DNA of 64,000 bases from Endomicrobiaceae bacterium (lineage in GTDB: Bacteria > Elusimicrobiota > Endomicrobiia > Endomicrobiales > Endomicrobiaceae), in NCBI GenBank assembly GCA_028690485.1, contig JAQVBD010000003.1, positions 5,034-69,033 on the forward strand. The letters run 5' to 3'. Position 1 is the stretch's first letter. Every line of letters begins with the position of its first letter. Both the position numbers and the translations under genes were made by a program. The notes under the pieces were generated by a model. The model was given only the letters and a program-made list of their open reading frames with translations. It searched no databases and was not told the DNA's origin. Shown piece by piece: positions 47,701-55,397 of the stretch.

Positions 47701-49041
47701 TGATTTCATATTTGATGTTTCTATTCCATCAAATATATTATTTATAAAATATTTATTTCTTTCTGTATTTATCACATAAAATTTATCTGCTTCTAGCAAA
47801 TACTGTTCTAACAAGGATAATACCCTATTATCTACATATTTATTCCATAATTCTCTATATTTGTCTATATTATTTTTATAATATTCATAATCTTCTGATG
47901 TTATTTTACTTGTTGTATAATCTTCCAAATATTTTTCAAAATTTGTTAAAAAAACTATCTCTCTTTGCACTTTTGTTTCTGAAAACCTTGTATTTATTTC
48001 ATTTATTAACTTATGTTCTTCTTTTATTAATTGTATTGGATTTATTTTTTGACTAAATTCTACATATTGAAGATACTTATTTAACTCTTTAAAATTTGTC
48101 TGTAAATCCAAATTATATTCTCTAGTTATTCTTATAAGATAGACATATAATTTATCTATCTTTGAAAAATTTTCTGTTGAATCCATTAACATCTTATATG
48201 CACTATATGGTATTCGTTCTTTTAACAACAATACTAATGTTTGTAATTCTTTTGTTATTTTTTTATATGATAATTTTTTCTGCTGTGACAACAACATAAT
48301 ATATGAATATGTATTGTTATATTTATGAATATCTATTCCTAACTTATCTACATGTTTTGATAATAATGCAAAGTATTTTTCAGGTGTGATTTTTCCATTT
48401 ATATAGTCATTAGAAAGTTGTTCTATTTTCAACTGTTTTCTATCGTAATATTTATTTTTTAACATTAATGTAGATTTTTTTATTTCTTCTAATATTTTAT
48501 TTATTTTTTCCTGATTCTCTAATATTTTCCCAAATCTTTTTAAATTATCTAAATATGCTTCTCTTTGTTCCAACCCTTTTATTATTTCTGTTTTACCACT
48601 GAGTACACTGTAATATTCTGCCCCTGTTAATCTTCCTGTTTCAATCATTTTTTCTATTACATTATTCTTTGAAGAAGAACCTATTGATTGTGTTATCCAC
48701 TTTGTACTTACTTTTCCATAAGCACCCTCTAAGTATATGTTGCTTATTTCATGTTCTTTATTAAACAACTCTATTATATTGCTAATATTTTTTTGTACTA
48801 TTGGATGGCAATGTAAATCTTGTATATTTATTACTAACCTGTCAGATGATGTAAAATGTGAAGATGTTATTTGTCCATATGAATATGGCAACATAAAATC
48901 ATTAAATATTTGTTTATATTGTTGTGTTGTTGTTATATTTGCTATTACTGATGACACAACTTGCCCATATACAAATGACAATAAAAAGCAATTAACAACG
49001 AAAATAGAGATTATTTTTTTTATTTTTTTTATCTGAAACAT
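41761..49041 (-). CDS. 2426-residue secreted repetitive protein with Tiki/TraB-like N-terminus
   Basis: A signal peptide (1-27) is followed by a domain (about 60-480) with INIQDLHCHP (71-80), IYLEGAYGK (102-110) and VVITGGFHTDS (near 467). The spacing and residues resemble the GxxH/E/GxxH pattern of Tiki/TraB/ChaN proteins. Then comes a module with two to three hydrophobic helices present three times (starting near 717, 1264 and 1744; KLEKMxIDKYSFKGxxLGV). After copies 1 and 2 come beta-rich segments and ALVHGNNGDPNKP (near 1109) or AFIYGNNGDSNKP (near 1617), which look like the N-box of GHKL ATPases. The last 550 residues match nothing I know. GGAGTG ribosome site. Function unknown. Confidence 0.85.
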   Translation of the reverse strand: MFQIKKIKKIISIFVVNCFLLSFVYGQVVSSVIANITTTQQYKQIFNDFMLPYSYGQITSSHFTSSDRLVINIQDLHCHPIVQKNISNIIELFNKEHEISNIYLEGAYGKVSTKWITQSIGSSSKNNVIEKMIETGRLTGAEYYSVLSGKTEIIKGLEQREAYLDNLKRFGKILENQEKINKILEEIKKSTLMLKNKYYDRKQLKIEQLSNDYINGKITPEKYFALLSKHVDKLGIDIHKYNNTYSYIMLLSQQKKLSYKKITKELQTLVLLLKERIPYSAYKMLMDSTENFSKIDKLYVYLIRITREYNLDLQTNFKELNKYLQYVEFSQKINPIQLIKEEHKLINEINTRFSETKVQREIVFLTNFEKYLEDYTTSKITSEDYEYYKNNIDKYRELWNKYVDNRVLSLLEQYLLEADKFYVINTERNKYFINNIFDGIETSNMKSKKEINIIDNIKNVKRVDVVITGGFHTDSVSKILEEKNVSYIVITPNVTGGIKYAQKTYYQIAKEQSNISFQTLANLIASLSPIDQIKILQKLEPNINLKERYSLSEINAAKIKGILDDKQINNISNLIINIKKAKLLESDDLGNINEQIVSLIRNNLDNEPNLLEKINKNLLEYINIDTLQQSLTDAKKLKHLVTKAIYKQNIANNDKVFKQTLLLYNSIAEDVRQIIDDLISIIKVQEKHNFVVSSLSQEEDTKNIIHTLPILQLKSTVQKLEEMGIDRYSFKGIVLGVIFETFLLWKSNFLNQHKNKSKMMKYALLIIKTFTILSAIFGLTCISPLLLSGVGLYSISGITGTAIVTLLTAITGEWIIHIAYNFLKVFINEEQDNNISLTLQIADNTIAEEDVNNVNYQILDDIKIEDASTNIENQILLKSEYLNNRDSIGIFLKIKDDYYYVEIHREGDLKLMSKNNDLFFNKMDQVFKGMYINNFIKVQKQYDEENQKWKVIITKGPLYFDDIKITLINKNKYFEQPLPKSEKLKILLSNEYKRGLDALGIMLDKPTTYSIIFLGALFGDDKKNTKEIIQQIDLTDKTVILYPIGVGADFNSLTNHQLYSLFTDNKNAFFIFMHDFIDNFLNIIASDMEQKERAYLSIDLYHFLYESLKNALVHGNNGDPNKPIYIVTKYDTNTKEYSIAVYNESFGQTSEQVLAIAVATGISGMHKGIENMEYSIEKLPLTFFAGQTKNNMYLTYLTNSKKFDEQYKIIKLGGSSVKEDLNIDGNIDLKLEQNVKVININTSEQEDLALYNQAKTLKTKKTIKKLEKMQIDKYSFKGTVLGVVFETFSLWKKDFIKQHSTQSKSMKVAINVIKLFTIASGFFGGTVVAPVLLPVLGVSSIPGFFATAIITVMMAITGEWIVHIIYNKYILNDKLKALDIPDIFWESNFAEYDDIIGIFLKIEDESFFLDIKKDGDVHLVSRNTESISDRLDQKIKGMNINDIIDIEKKNDKYHNKWKILVRAKQSYNDKIKISFVNKKNPLIKYTVPSIDNLKAFLQKEQSEKLEKLKIDIQQQSTFSILLFDDLLKVNSTFKSLKMKDPDIFNKPLIIYPIGVGCDISKLTDEELFIIYYKNYAMFSVISNFFISNFCELNNINNRYKEEPAKMLRFIFKSLRDAFIYGNNGDSNKPIYMTSGFDNQTNEYFISIFNSLNGKTTTRKLKLAASTQLVGYDQSDIYSDLTTHKIYFPKGETFEGLYATSITNSKDINSKLEENLKVIDTIENLNLSYQENSEISQTFQTVKTIHKLEKMRIDKYSFKGIFLGVIIETFSFWTKDFIEGHDIYTDKMKNSIKGIKIFTITFAASITLITSVFIPILMPLLIPLSVLFAEWSLHIIYNLKQIKIRNLNKFILVSINPISKIKNKAVNIISLNEIQKPNSETKFNISRKLLLVNNRLIANKLREEGFNVVSIKIVENKKDLKECVKISGVTTQYNNSVVRVYWNSKTKEIVFYSKKGLIGVDIENLKQSLNKAFSDGIKNDIFNGIEQIIITNKLTSYDVINEMKNEYTYSVTMPLKEVVLNLSKKENLDNLSNICEQEYKVNNIKIFVVNNEQSQKYAAEITLLQGQGFKFILETTNAATNIILNGSRIDADNITDINIAHGLLEKLQEFINNKGVDTRIAIKFNEDILDKFVKRNIDIWNTYGILPIVDKQSKYINFGKVDIFIDENITQQEIKSIYNDDNVIAITIDDGSVLLNDLINQIDENSTLKQQYAKGYNACLNSKFDYTTTNVKMLFSLISNDLINNENLAEILKNISTTQLSVDSKSYLEFLLSKGKYAEALGFIRGISMNSIRKEIINILADKNINIDLEKMEKESNGKYQKALLILAIQLIISGENINDLLNDEFIDSDTITVKDYLDSIISKVNGNIGKILRENEYFITKVNNTLEAISDFKEFNVLLLDNFRRLEITDEVKVSVLTIKNILSAA
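43528..43810 (-). repeat. Giant protein membrane module, copy 3
   Basis: Encodes KLEKMRIDKYSFKGIFLGV through AEWSLHIIYNL. About 50 bp at its start are nearly identical at DNA level to copies 1 and 2. Confidence 0.75.
44937..45250 (-). repeat. Giant protein membrane module, copy 2
   Basis: Encodes KLEKMQIDKYSFKGTVLGV through GEWIVHIIYNKYI, with two long hydrophobic helices between. Confidence 0.75.
46570..46890 (-). repeat. Giant protein membrane module, copy 1
   Basis: Encodes KLEEMGIDRYSFKGIVLGV through GEWIIHIAYNF. It is the least similar in its polar start but has the same helix layout. Confidence 0.75.
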
Positions 49042-49577
49042 TTTTCACTCCAAAATAAAAAAGCCTGTACTTTTCTACAACAAAGTACAAGCTTTTTTGT
49101 ATATGATATATTTTTTATAGAAACAGATCTTGGTAAAATATTAAACAATAACCTAAATAATAACACGAAAACAATACATCGCCATAGCGGAATTTTTAAT
49201 GGTGAATTTACTAATACATTTTTATACACATTAGAAATAATTCCATCATTGATTTCTATAATGTGTTTATTTACTGTTTTATAATCATTTAAAAAAGAAT
49301 AAATTGATATTACAGAAATATCATAAAATGATGTTTCTGTTGTGTTTTCATTATGTTTTTTATTACTATTTTGATGATTAGACATCATTGATGAAATAAT
49401 ATCTGTAGGCATGTTTACAACTATAAAAAACTTACTAATAAATGAATCGGATTGGATATTATATAATGAGATATCTATATTCTTAAAAGTACACATAAAT
49501 GCATTTAAAAAAACACTTATAGCACATATAAAAACACATAAAAAAATATATTTCTTTAATATTAATCTTTTTTTCAT
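49029..49577 (-). CDS. Small two-helix membrane protein before the giant gene
   Basis: About 182 residues. One helix near the N-terminus (about 10-30) and one near 135-150, with a Ser/Asn/His-rich extracytoplasmic region between. No family recognised. Its end overlaps the giant gene by 13 nt, so they are co-expressed if transcription passes the hairpin at 49060-49095. The ATG at 49577 lies 8 nt after TATAAT with no SD; an ATG at 49583 would be too close to the -10 box. Confidence 0.65.
   Translation of the reverse strand: MKKRLILKKYIFLCVFICAISVFLNAFMCTFKNIDISLYNIQSDSFISKFFIVVNMPTDIISSMMSNHQNSNKKHNENTTETSFYDISVISIYSFLNDYKTVNKHIIEINDGIISNVYKNVLVNSPLKIPLWRCIVFVLLFRLLFNILPRSVSIKNISYTKKLVLCCRKVQAFLFWSEKCFR
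49052..49095 (-). terminator. Terminator-like hairpin inside the end of the small gene
   Basis: Arms 49060-49073 and 49082-49095 form a 14-bp stem with one G-T pair and an 8-nt loop. The minus strand then runs GGCTTTTTTATTTT. It lies within the last codons of the small membrane protein gene and about 20 bp before the giant ATG. Confidence 0.7.
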
Positions 49578-49585
49578 ATACATAC

Positions 49586-49614
49586 ATTATAAACCATACA
49601 TTTAATTTTTACAA
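49586..49614 (-). promoter_or_regulatory. Promoter of the small membrane protein and giant genes
   Basis: TTGTAA (49609-49614), 17 bp, perfect TATAAT (49586-49591); start site expected at or near the ATG at 49577. Confidence 0.7.
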
Positions 49615-49645
49615 TATCAAAGATATAAAACTATATCTTTGATAT
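49614..49645. terminator. Perfect inverted repeat at the M42 gene end
   Basis: ATATCAAAGATATA (49614-49627) and TATATCTTTGATAT (49632-49645), 4-nt loop, overlapping the M42 stop codon. The T-tail is poor, so termination is likely but not certain. The arm also touches the -35 box of the next promoter. Confidence 0.45.
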
Positions 49646-50656
49646 AACTTTAACAGACAATTCAACAGCACTTTCAAGATCTTTAATATTAAAAACCGAA
49701 CTTGAAGCATGTAAATATCTTGTAGGTATACTTAATATTCCGGTTAAAATGCCTTCTCTATTCATATAAACAACGGCACCATCAGTCATCCCACCATCTA
49801 TAACATCAACTTGATGCTTTATATTATTTTCTTTTGCAGTATCTATCATTAATTTTCTAACTTTATTATTTACAATTGTACCTCTTCCGCTTGCTTCTAT
49901 GATAGTTATTGCTATACCTTCTCCTAATCTTAATGATGAAACTTTATCTTCAATTCCGGGAACATCTCCGGCAACAGCTGTATCTAAAATAAGAGCAAAA
50001 TCAGGATTTATAGCAAATGATGAAGTTCTTGCACCTTTTAAGCCTACTTCTTCCTGTGCAGTTGCCACTGCATATACTTCCGCATCAAGTGACGACAATT
50101 TTTCCATAACTTTTATCATAGCATAACAACCTGCTCTATTATCTATTGCTTTACCATAATAAACATCTTTATTTAAAATTCCTGCATTTGGTTCAAATAT
50201 AATTTGATCACCTATTTCTACTTTTTCTAAAACTTCTTGTTTCGATGAACAACCAATATCTATGAACATATTATCATGTGTCATAACTTTATTTTTTTCT
50301 TCCGGACTTTGTAAGTGAGGAGGTTTTGTACCTATAATTCCGCAAATATCACCTTTGTTTGATTTAATAACAACTCTTTGTCCCGGCAAAACCATATCTG
50401 CTATTCCGCCAACTTTTATAAAATATATAAATCCTTCATTATTTATATATTTGACTGCAAGACCTATTTCATCCATATGAGCTGCAATCATAATTTTTTT
50501 TGAGCCTTTACCTTTCTTAGCAATAACATTGCCGAAATTATCAATTCTAACGCTATCACAAGTCTTCTCTAATTCTCTTTTCATAATCTGTGCAATTGAT
50601 TCTTCATACCCGGAAATACCAGGTGCCAACAAAAGTTCTTTGAGTAAATTATCCAT
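49631..50656 (-). CDS. M42 family metallopeptidase (glutamyl aminopeptidase type)
   Basis: 341 residues. It cuts N-terminal residues from peptides with a two-metal centre. Visible are MIAAHMDEIGLAV (metal His), AIDNRAGCYAM (bridging Asp), ATAQEEVGLKGA (catalytic and metal Glu), ALILDTAVAGD and the C-terminal RYLHASSSV (metal His). GGGGAATA before the ATG. It lies 4 nt after the M48 gene and is last in the run from 62720. Confidence 0.93.
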   Translation of the reverse strand: MDNLLKELLLAPGISGYEESIAQIMKRELEKTCDSVRIDNFGNVIAKKGKGSKKIMIAAHMDEIGLAVKYINNEGFIYFIKVGGIADMVLPGQRVVIKSNKGDICGIIGTKPPHLQSPEEKNKVMTHDNMFIDIGCSSKQEVLEKVEIGDQIIFEPNAGILNKDVYYGKAIDNRAGCYAMIKVMEKLSSLDAEVYAVATAQEEVGLKGARTSSFAINPDFALILDTAVAGDVPGIEDKVSSLRLGEGIAITIIEASGRGTIVNNKVRKLMIDTAKENNIKHQVDVIDGGMTDGAVVYMNREGILTGILSIPTRYLHASSSVFNIKDLESAVELSVKVISKI

Positions 50657-50660
50657 AATA

Positions 50661-51905
50661 CTATTCCCCTATTTTTATATTCTTTATTGCTTTTATTCTT
50701 TCCAAAATTGGCGGATGAGAATATTCTAAAAATACTTTTAATTTATGTGGTGTTAAGTTCGTCAAATTATCAACTGAAAGTTTTTTTAAAGCTTCTACCA
50801 TTGAATCTGGTTTTTTATATGTATCTACTGCATATTTATCAGCTTCAAATTCATATTTTCTTGATATCACATTTTGAATTATTGATAAAAACATTGATAC
50901 CGGCGTATATAAAAATCCAAAAAATACTAATGCTGCATAAATTGATATATTTTGCATACCAAAAGCTTCAAATAAATATTGATTCCCTATAAAGAATGAT
51001 AAAATAAAAAACATTAAAATAACATTAATAAAAGACATCATCATAAATTTATTAATATGTCCTTTTTTATAATGTCCCATTTCATGAGCAAGCACGGATA
51101 CAAGTTGCTCTGTTGTTTGTTTTTCAATTAAAGTATCAAAAAGAACTATTCTTCTGAATTTACCAAATCCTGTAAAAAATGCATTACTTTTTGTTGATCT
51201 TTTTGATCCATCCATTTTATAAAGACCTTTCATTTTAAAATTTTCTTGTTTAGCATAATTTTCAAGTTCTAACTTAAGTTCTCCTTCCTCAAGTGGAACA
51301 TATTTATTAAATAATGGCATAATAAATACAGGAGCTATAAAAGTTATTAAAATTTCAAATAAAATAACTGCACTTGCAGCATAAATCCATGCTAAAGAAT
51401 CAAACTTGATGAAAAACCAAATTATAAGTGCAAAAATTGGAAGTCCAATAACTGCAAATAAAATGGTTGTTTTAAAAATATCCAATATAAATGTTTTTAT
51501 TGTCGTTTTATTAAATCCGTACTTTTCTTCTATAACAAATATGTTATATGCAGAAAAAGGTATTTGTATTATATTAAGCGATACCATTAAAGTTATTATA
51601 AAAATTAGACCTGTAATTATTTGTCCATAGCCGAATGACCTTGCAAAATTATCTACAAAATTAAAGCCGCCTGCGAGTATAAACACAATTTCAACAATCA
51701 GCACAAAAGATGAAGATGTAAAAGAAAATTTTGTTTTATCTTTTAAATAATTCTGAGATTTTTTATATTTATCACTATCATAATAGCCAATGAATTCTTG
51801 TGGTAATTCATCTGACATATTTTTTGCATTTAAATAATCAGACAAGCTATCGATTATAAAAGCAATTAATAAAAAAGAAATCACTGCAATTAAATATATA
51901 TTCAT
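50661..51905 (-). CDS. M48 family membrane metallopeptidase (Ste24-like)
   Basis: 414 residues with about seven membrane helices. The zinc motif HEMGH is near residue 275 (VSVLAHEMGHYKKGH) and the third ligand Glu near 351 (YEFEADKYAVD). Similar to CAAX protease Ste24, which in bacteria works in membrane protein quality control. AGAGG ribosome site. Co-directional with the M42 peptidase, which could finish peptides it releases. Confidence 0.92.
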   Translation of the reverse strand: MNIYLIAVISFLLIAFIIDSLSDYLNAKNMSDELPQEFIGYYDSDKYKKSQNYLKDKTKFSFTSSSFVLIVEIVFILAGGFNFVDNFARSFGYGQIITGLIFIITLMVSLNIIQIPFSAYNIFVIEEKYGFNKTTIKTFILDIFKTTILFAVIGLPIFALIIWFFIKFDSLAWIYAASAVILFEILITFIAPVFIMPLFNKYVPLEEGELKLELENYAKQENFKMKGLYKMDGSKRSTKSNAFFTGFGKFRRIVLFDTLIEKQTTEQLVSVLAHEMGHYKKGHINKFMMMSFINVILMFFILSFFIGNQYLFEAFGMQNISIYAALVFFGFLYTPVSMFLSIIQNVISRKYEFEADKYAVDTYKKPDSMVEALKKLSVDNLTNLTPHKLKVFLEYSHPPILERIKAIKNIKIGE

Positions 51906-51958
51906 ACAACCTCTATTTTAATTTATACTAAATAAAAAGATAATTCTTGTTATCACTG

Positions 51959-53875
51959 TTAGCCTTTATGTTTAAGAAAAACAGCACCCAAAGGTGGTAA
52001 TGTAATCTCTAAAGTATATGGTTTAGCATGAGTTGAATAATCATAAGTATTAACTCCGCCAAGATTGCCCATATTACTACCAAAATAACATTCTGAATCA
52101 CTATTTAAAATTTCTTTCCAAAAACCATTTTTTGTAACACCAACTTTATAATTATGTTTTGGCACCGGATTAAAGTTATATATACAAACTATAACTTCAC
52201 CTGTTGATGGTGATTTCCTCAAGAAACTCAGAACAGTATTATCAGAATCATTACAATCTATCCATTCAAAACCATCCCAACTATTATCATCTTCATACAA
52301 AGCTAATTCATCTTTATAAACTTTGTTTACATCTTTTACCCATTTTTGCATCCCAGAATGTTGCCAAAATTGTAAAACATGCCATTCTAAACTTTCCTCA
52401 TGAGACCATTCTCTAACCTGCCCAAATTCTGAACCCATAAATAAAAGTTTTTTACCTGGATGTCCATACATATAACCTATAAGTAATCGAAGATTTGCAA
52501 ATCTCTGCCATTCATCTCCCGGCATTTTTCCTATAAGGGAACCTTTACCTTGTGTTACTTCATCATGAGAAAAAGATAAAATAAATTGTTCACTAAAAGC
52601 ATACAATAAACTGAACGTTAAATTTGTATGATTATATTTTCTAAAAACGGGATCTGTTTTAAAATATCTCAATGTATCATTCATCCACCCCATATTCCAT
52701 TTAAAGCCAAATCCTAAACCACCTAAATAAGTAGGTTTTGAAACCATAGGCCATGCAGTTGATTCTTCTGCTATCATTTGAACATCATTATAATTCTCAT
52801 ATATAACATGATTTAATCTTTTTAAAAATGCTATAGCTTCAATATTTTCCTTACCACCATATTTATTAGGCAACCATTCGCCTTCTTTTCTTGAATAATC
52901 TAAATATAGCATAGATGCAACAGCATCTACCCTTATTCCATCAATATGATATTTATCAAACCAAAATAATGCTGACGATATCAAGAAATCTTTAACTTCA
53001 TTCCTTCCATAATTAAATATTGAACTTTTCCAATCCGGATGGAACCCAAGTCTTTTGTCTGAATGCTCATATAAATATGTCCCATCAAAAAAAGATAAAC
53101 CATGCAGATCTGTAGGAAAATGCGATGGAACCCAATCCATTATTATACCGATACCAGCCTGATGTAAAACATCTATCATATACATTAAATCTTGTGGAGT
53201 TCCATACCTGCTTGTAGGAGCAAAATATCCTGTAGTCTGATATCCCCATGAAGCATAAAAAGGATGCTCCATTATAGGCATAAGTTCAATGTGTGTAAAA
53301 TTCATATCAAGACAATAATCTCTTAACTCTGAAGCAATTTCTCTATATGTTAACATTCTATTATTTTCTTCAAATTTTCTTTTCCACGAACCTAAATGTA
53401 ACTCATAAATTGACATTGGAGCTTTTATACTATTATGCTTATATCTAGTTGTCATCCATTTACCATCATTCCACTGATAATCAAGTCCCCAAACTTTTGA
53501 CCCTGTTTTTTTTGGAGTTTCACAATGAAAAGCATATGGATCTGACTTTTCTACAGAATAATTGTTACAATTGGAAATTATAAAATATTTATATATATCA
53601 CCTTGTTTTAAATAAGGGATAAAGCCTTCCCATATACCTGAGTTATCTCCTCTTGAATGTAATGGATGAGACCATTTATCCCAATAATTAAAATCACCTA
53701 TAACTGATACATGTTTTGCATTAGGTACCCAAACAGCAAAATAAACGCCATCCATACCATCATAATTTATTTCATGAGAACCTAATAAATTATATAATTT
53801 GAAATGACTCCCTTCTTTAAAAAGATAAATATCCTGAGCACTGAAAAGAGAAAAACCCCTAACATAATTATCCAT
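51959..53875 (-). CDS. glgB: 1,4-alpha-glucan branching enzyme
   Basis: 638 residues. It adds alpha-1,6 branches to glycogen. The N-terminal CBM48 (about 25-125, YFAVWVPNAKHVSVIGDFNYW) leads to the GH13 barrel with EHPFYASWGYQ, nucleophile Asp in IDGIRVDAVASM (near 315), acid Glu in MIAEES (near 368) and LSFSHDEV (near 436), then a beta C-domain. AAGGAT ribosome site. No other glycogen genes are in the window. Confidence 0.95.
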   Translation of the reverse strand: MDNYVRGFSLFSAQDIYLFKEGSHFKLYNLLGSHEINYDGMDGVYFAVWVPNAKHVSVIGDFNYWDKWSHPLHSRGDNSGIWEGFIPYLKQGDIYKYFIISNCNNYSVEKSDPYAFHCETPKKTGSKVWGLDYQWNDGKWMTTRYKHNSIKAPMSIYELHLGSWKRKFEENNRMLTYREIASELRDYCLDMNFTHIELMPIMEHPFYASWGYQTTGYFAPTSRYGTPQDLMYMIDVLHQAGIGIIMDWVPSHFPTDLHGLSFFDGTYLYEHSDKRLGFHPDWKSSIFNYGRNEVKDFLISSALFWFDKYHIDGIRVDAVASMLYLDYSRKEGEWLPNKYGGKENIEAIAFLKRLNHVIYENYNDVQMIAEESTAWPMVSKPTYLGGLGFGFKWNMGWMNDTLRYFKTDPVFRKYNHTNLTFSLLYAFSEQFILSFSHDEVTQGKGSLIGKMPGDEWQRFANLRLLIGYMYGHPGKKLLFMGSEFGQVREWSHEESLEWHVLQFWQHSGMQKWVKDVNKVYKDELALYEDDNSWDGFEWIDCNDSDNTVLSFLRKSPSTGEVIVCIYNFNPVPKHNYKVGVTKNGFWKEILNSDSECYFGSNMGNLGGVNTYDYSTHAKPYTLEITLPPLGAVFLKHKG

Positions 53876-53888
53876 AATTATCCTTTTA

Positions 53889-54929
53889 CTAATATATTTT
53901 TTTATATCTCTTTATAAACATAACAAAAACATTTTTCAATAAAGCCATTATAGGAACTGCTAAAAGTATTCCTAAAAAACCAAAAATTTCAGCCCCGGCA
54001 AGTAATGCAAACATCATAACAACCGGACTTAAATTGACATTCTGTCCAACAACAATAGGTTGAACAACATTATTATCAATTTGCTGTATTATAAGAAATA
54101 AACAAATGACTTTTATAACAACCAACATAGACTGAAACTGTACAGCAACAACAATAACTGCTGTTATTAATCCAACTGCCGGACCTAAATAAGGTATTAA
54201 ATTGCATAAGCCTGCTACAATCCCTATTAAAAAAGCATAATTTACACCTAATATACTCAATCCTACAATTGAAAATGTACCTACAAATATAATCTCTATA
54301 ATTTGCCCTCTTATATATTTTCCCATAACAGAATCTATCTCATGAAAAATAGATAAAACAATTTCTACATATTTTGCCGGTACAAGATTAACAATAGATT
54401 TAGTAGTTTTATTATAACCTAACAACATAAAAAAAGTTATAACCGGAACTAAAAAAATTATAGAAAAAACAGAAACTATACTCATTAAATGTTTTGGAAT
54501 TTTTGTAACTTCGTTTGTAACAAAAGTTGTAACTTTAACTGTAATATTGTCAATTATATTATATTTTTTTATAAACGGAACAAATCTATCAAAATAAGAT
54601 TGAATGTTTATAAGTAAATTTTTTATATAAGCAATATATTCAGGCATTTTTTTTACAAAGATATCAATATCATTATTTATTATCGGAATGACAAAGATTA
54701 TTGTAAACATCACAAAGATACAAAATACTATTATCAAAATAATAACAGCAACCCATCTTTTAACCCCTATTAACATTATCTTAGTAACTAAAGGTGATAA
54801 AAGATATGCTAAAAAAGAAGAAATTATAAAAGGAGCTAAAATTCCTCTACTAAAATATGCAAATAAAATAACTGCGAAAAAAATGAGTATTGAAAGGACA
54901 AATCCTTTAGTTAATAAATTCTCTTTCAT
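53889..54929 (-). CDS. AI-2E family transporter (PerM-like)
   Basis: 346 residues with about eight membrane helices. Typical are the N-terminal helix pair, FLAYLLSPLVTKI, and the C-terminal block GLCNLIPYLGPAVGLI with VQPIVVGQNVNLSPVVMMFALLAGAEIFG. Members export small molecules or act as Na+/H+ antiporters; the substrate is unknown. Confidence 0.9.
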   Translation of the reverse strand: MKENLLTKGFVLSILIFFAVILFAYFSRGILAPFIISSFLAYLLSPLVTKIMLIGVKRWVAVIILIIVFCIFVMFTIIFVIPIINNDIDIFVKKMPEYIAYIKNLLINIQSYFDRFVPFIKKYNIIDNITVKVTTFVTNEVTKIPKHLMSIVSVFSIIFLVPVITFFMLLGYNKTTKSIVNLVPAKYVEIVLSIFHEIDSVMGKYIRGQIIEIIFVGTFSIVGLSILGVNYAFLIGIVAGLCNLIPYLGPAVGLITAVIVVAVQFQSMLVVIKVICLFLIIQQIDNNVVQPIVVGQNVNLSPVVMMFALLAGAEIFGFLGILLAVPIMALLKNVFVMFIKRYKKIY

Positions 54930-54935
54930 AAATTA

Positions 54936-55382
54936 TTATTGTACCTTATTATATAAGTTATCTAGCAATATTTTAGTTATTTTAAAACCAATTTTTGTAT
55001 CTTCAGACATAAGTCTCTCAAAATCATATTTATGTATTATATAAACCACACTTTTTTCTATTACTTTTGCTGTGTTAACATATATTTCACTATCACACAT
55101 TAAAAATTTTTGTCCAAAAACATCATTTATTTCAACATTTTTCTTATCTTTTTCATCGTATAATTCAACTTTCCCATTTTTTAATATACAGAACAATTTA
55201 GCTTCTTCACCTTTATTATAAATAACTTCATTTTTTAAATACTCTTTTTTATAAATTATGCTTATTATTTTTTTTAATTGCCAAACTGTAAATTTATTAA
55301 AAATTTTTATATTCTCAAGAAATTTTATATCGTTTTTAATTTCAGTATCAATAAAAATATTTATAAGCATTTTTTTAAACAT
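54936..55382 (-). CDS. Cyclic nucleotide-binding domain protein
   Basis: 148 residues. A single cNMP-type beta-roll (KIFNKFTVWQLKKIISIIYKK start, VIYNKGEEAKLFCILKNGKVELYD, then NDVFGQKFLMCD) without a DNA-binding or enzyme domain. The phosphate-binding cassette is weak (FGQKFL in place of FGE-x-AL), so nucleotide binding is uncertain. GAGGGAA ribosome site. It sits between the ankyrin gene and the AI-2E gene, 6 nt before the latter, and may modulate one of its neighbours. Confidence 0.75.
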   Translation of the reverse strand: MFKKMLINIFIDTEIKNDIKFLENIKIFNKFTVWQLKKIISIIYKKEYLKNEVIYNKGEEAKLFCILKNGKVELYDEKDKKNVEINDVFGQKFLMCDSEIYVNTAKVIEKSVVYIIHKYDFERLMSEDTKIGFKITKILLDNLYNKVQ

Positions 55383-55397
55383 AGAAAATTCCCTCTT

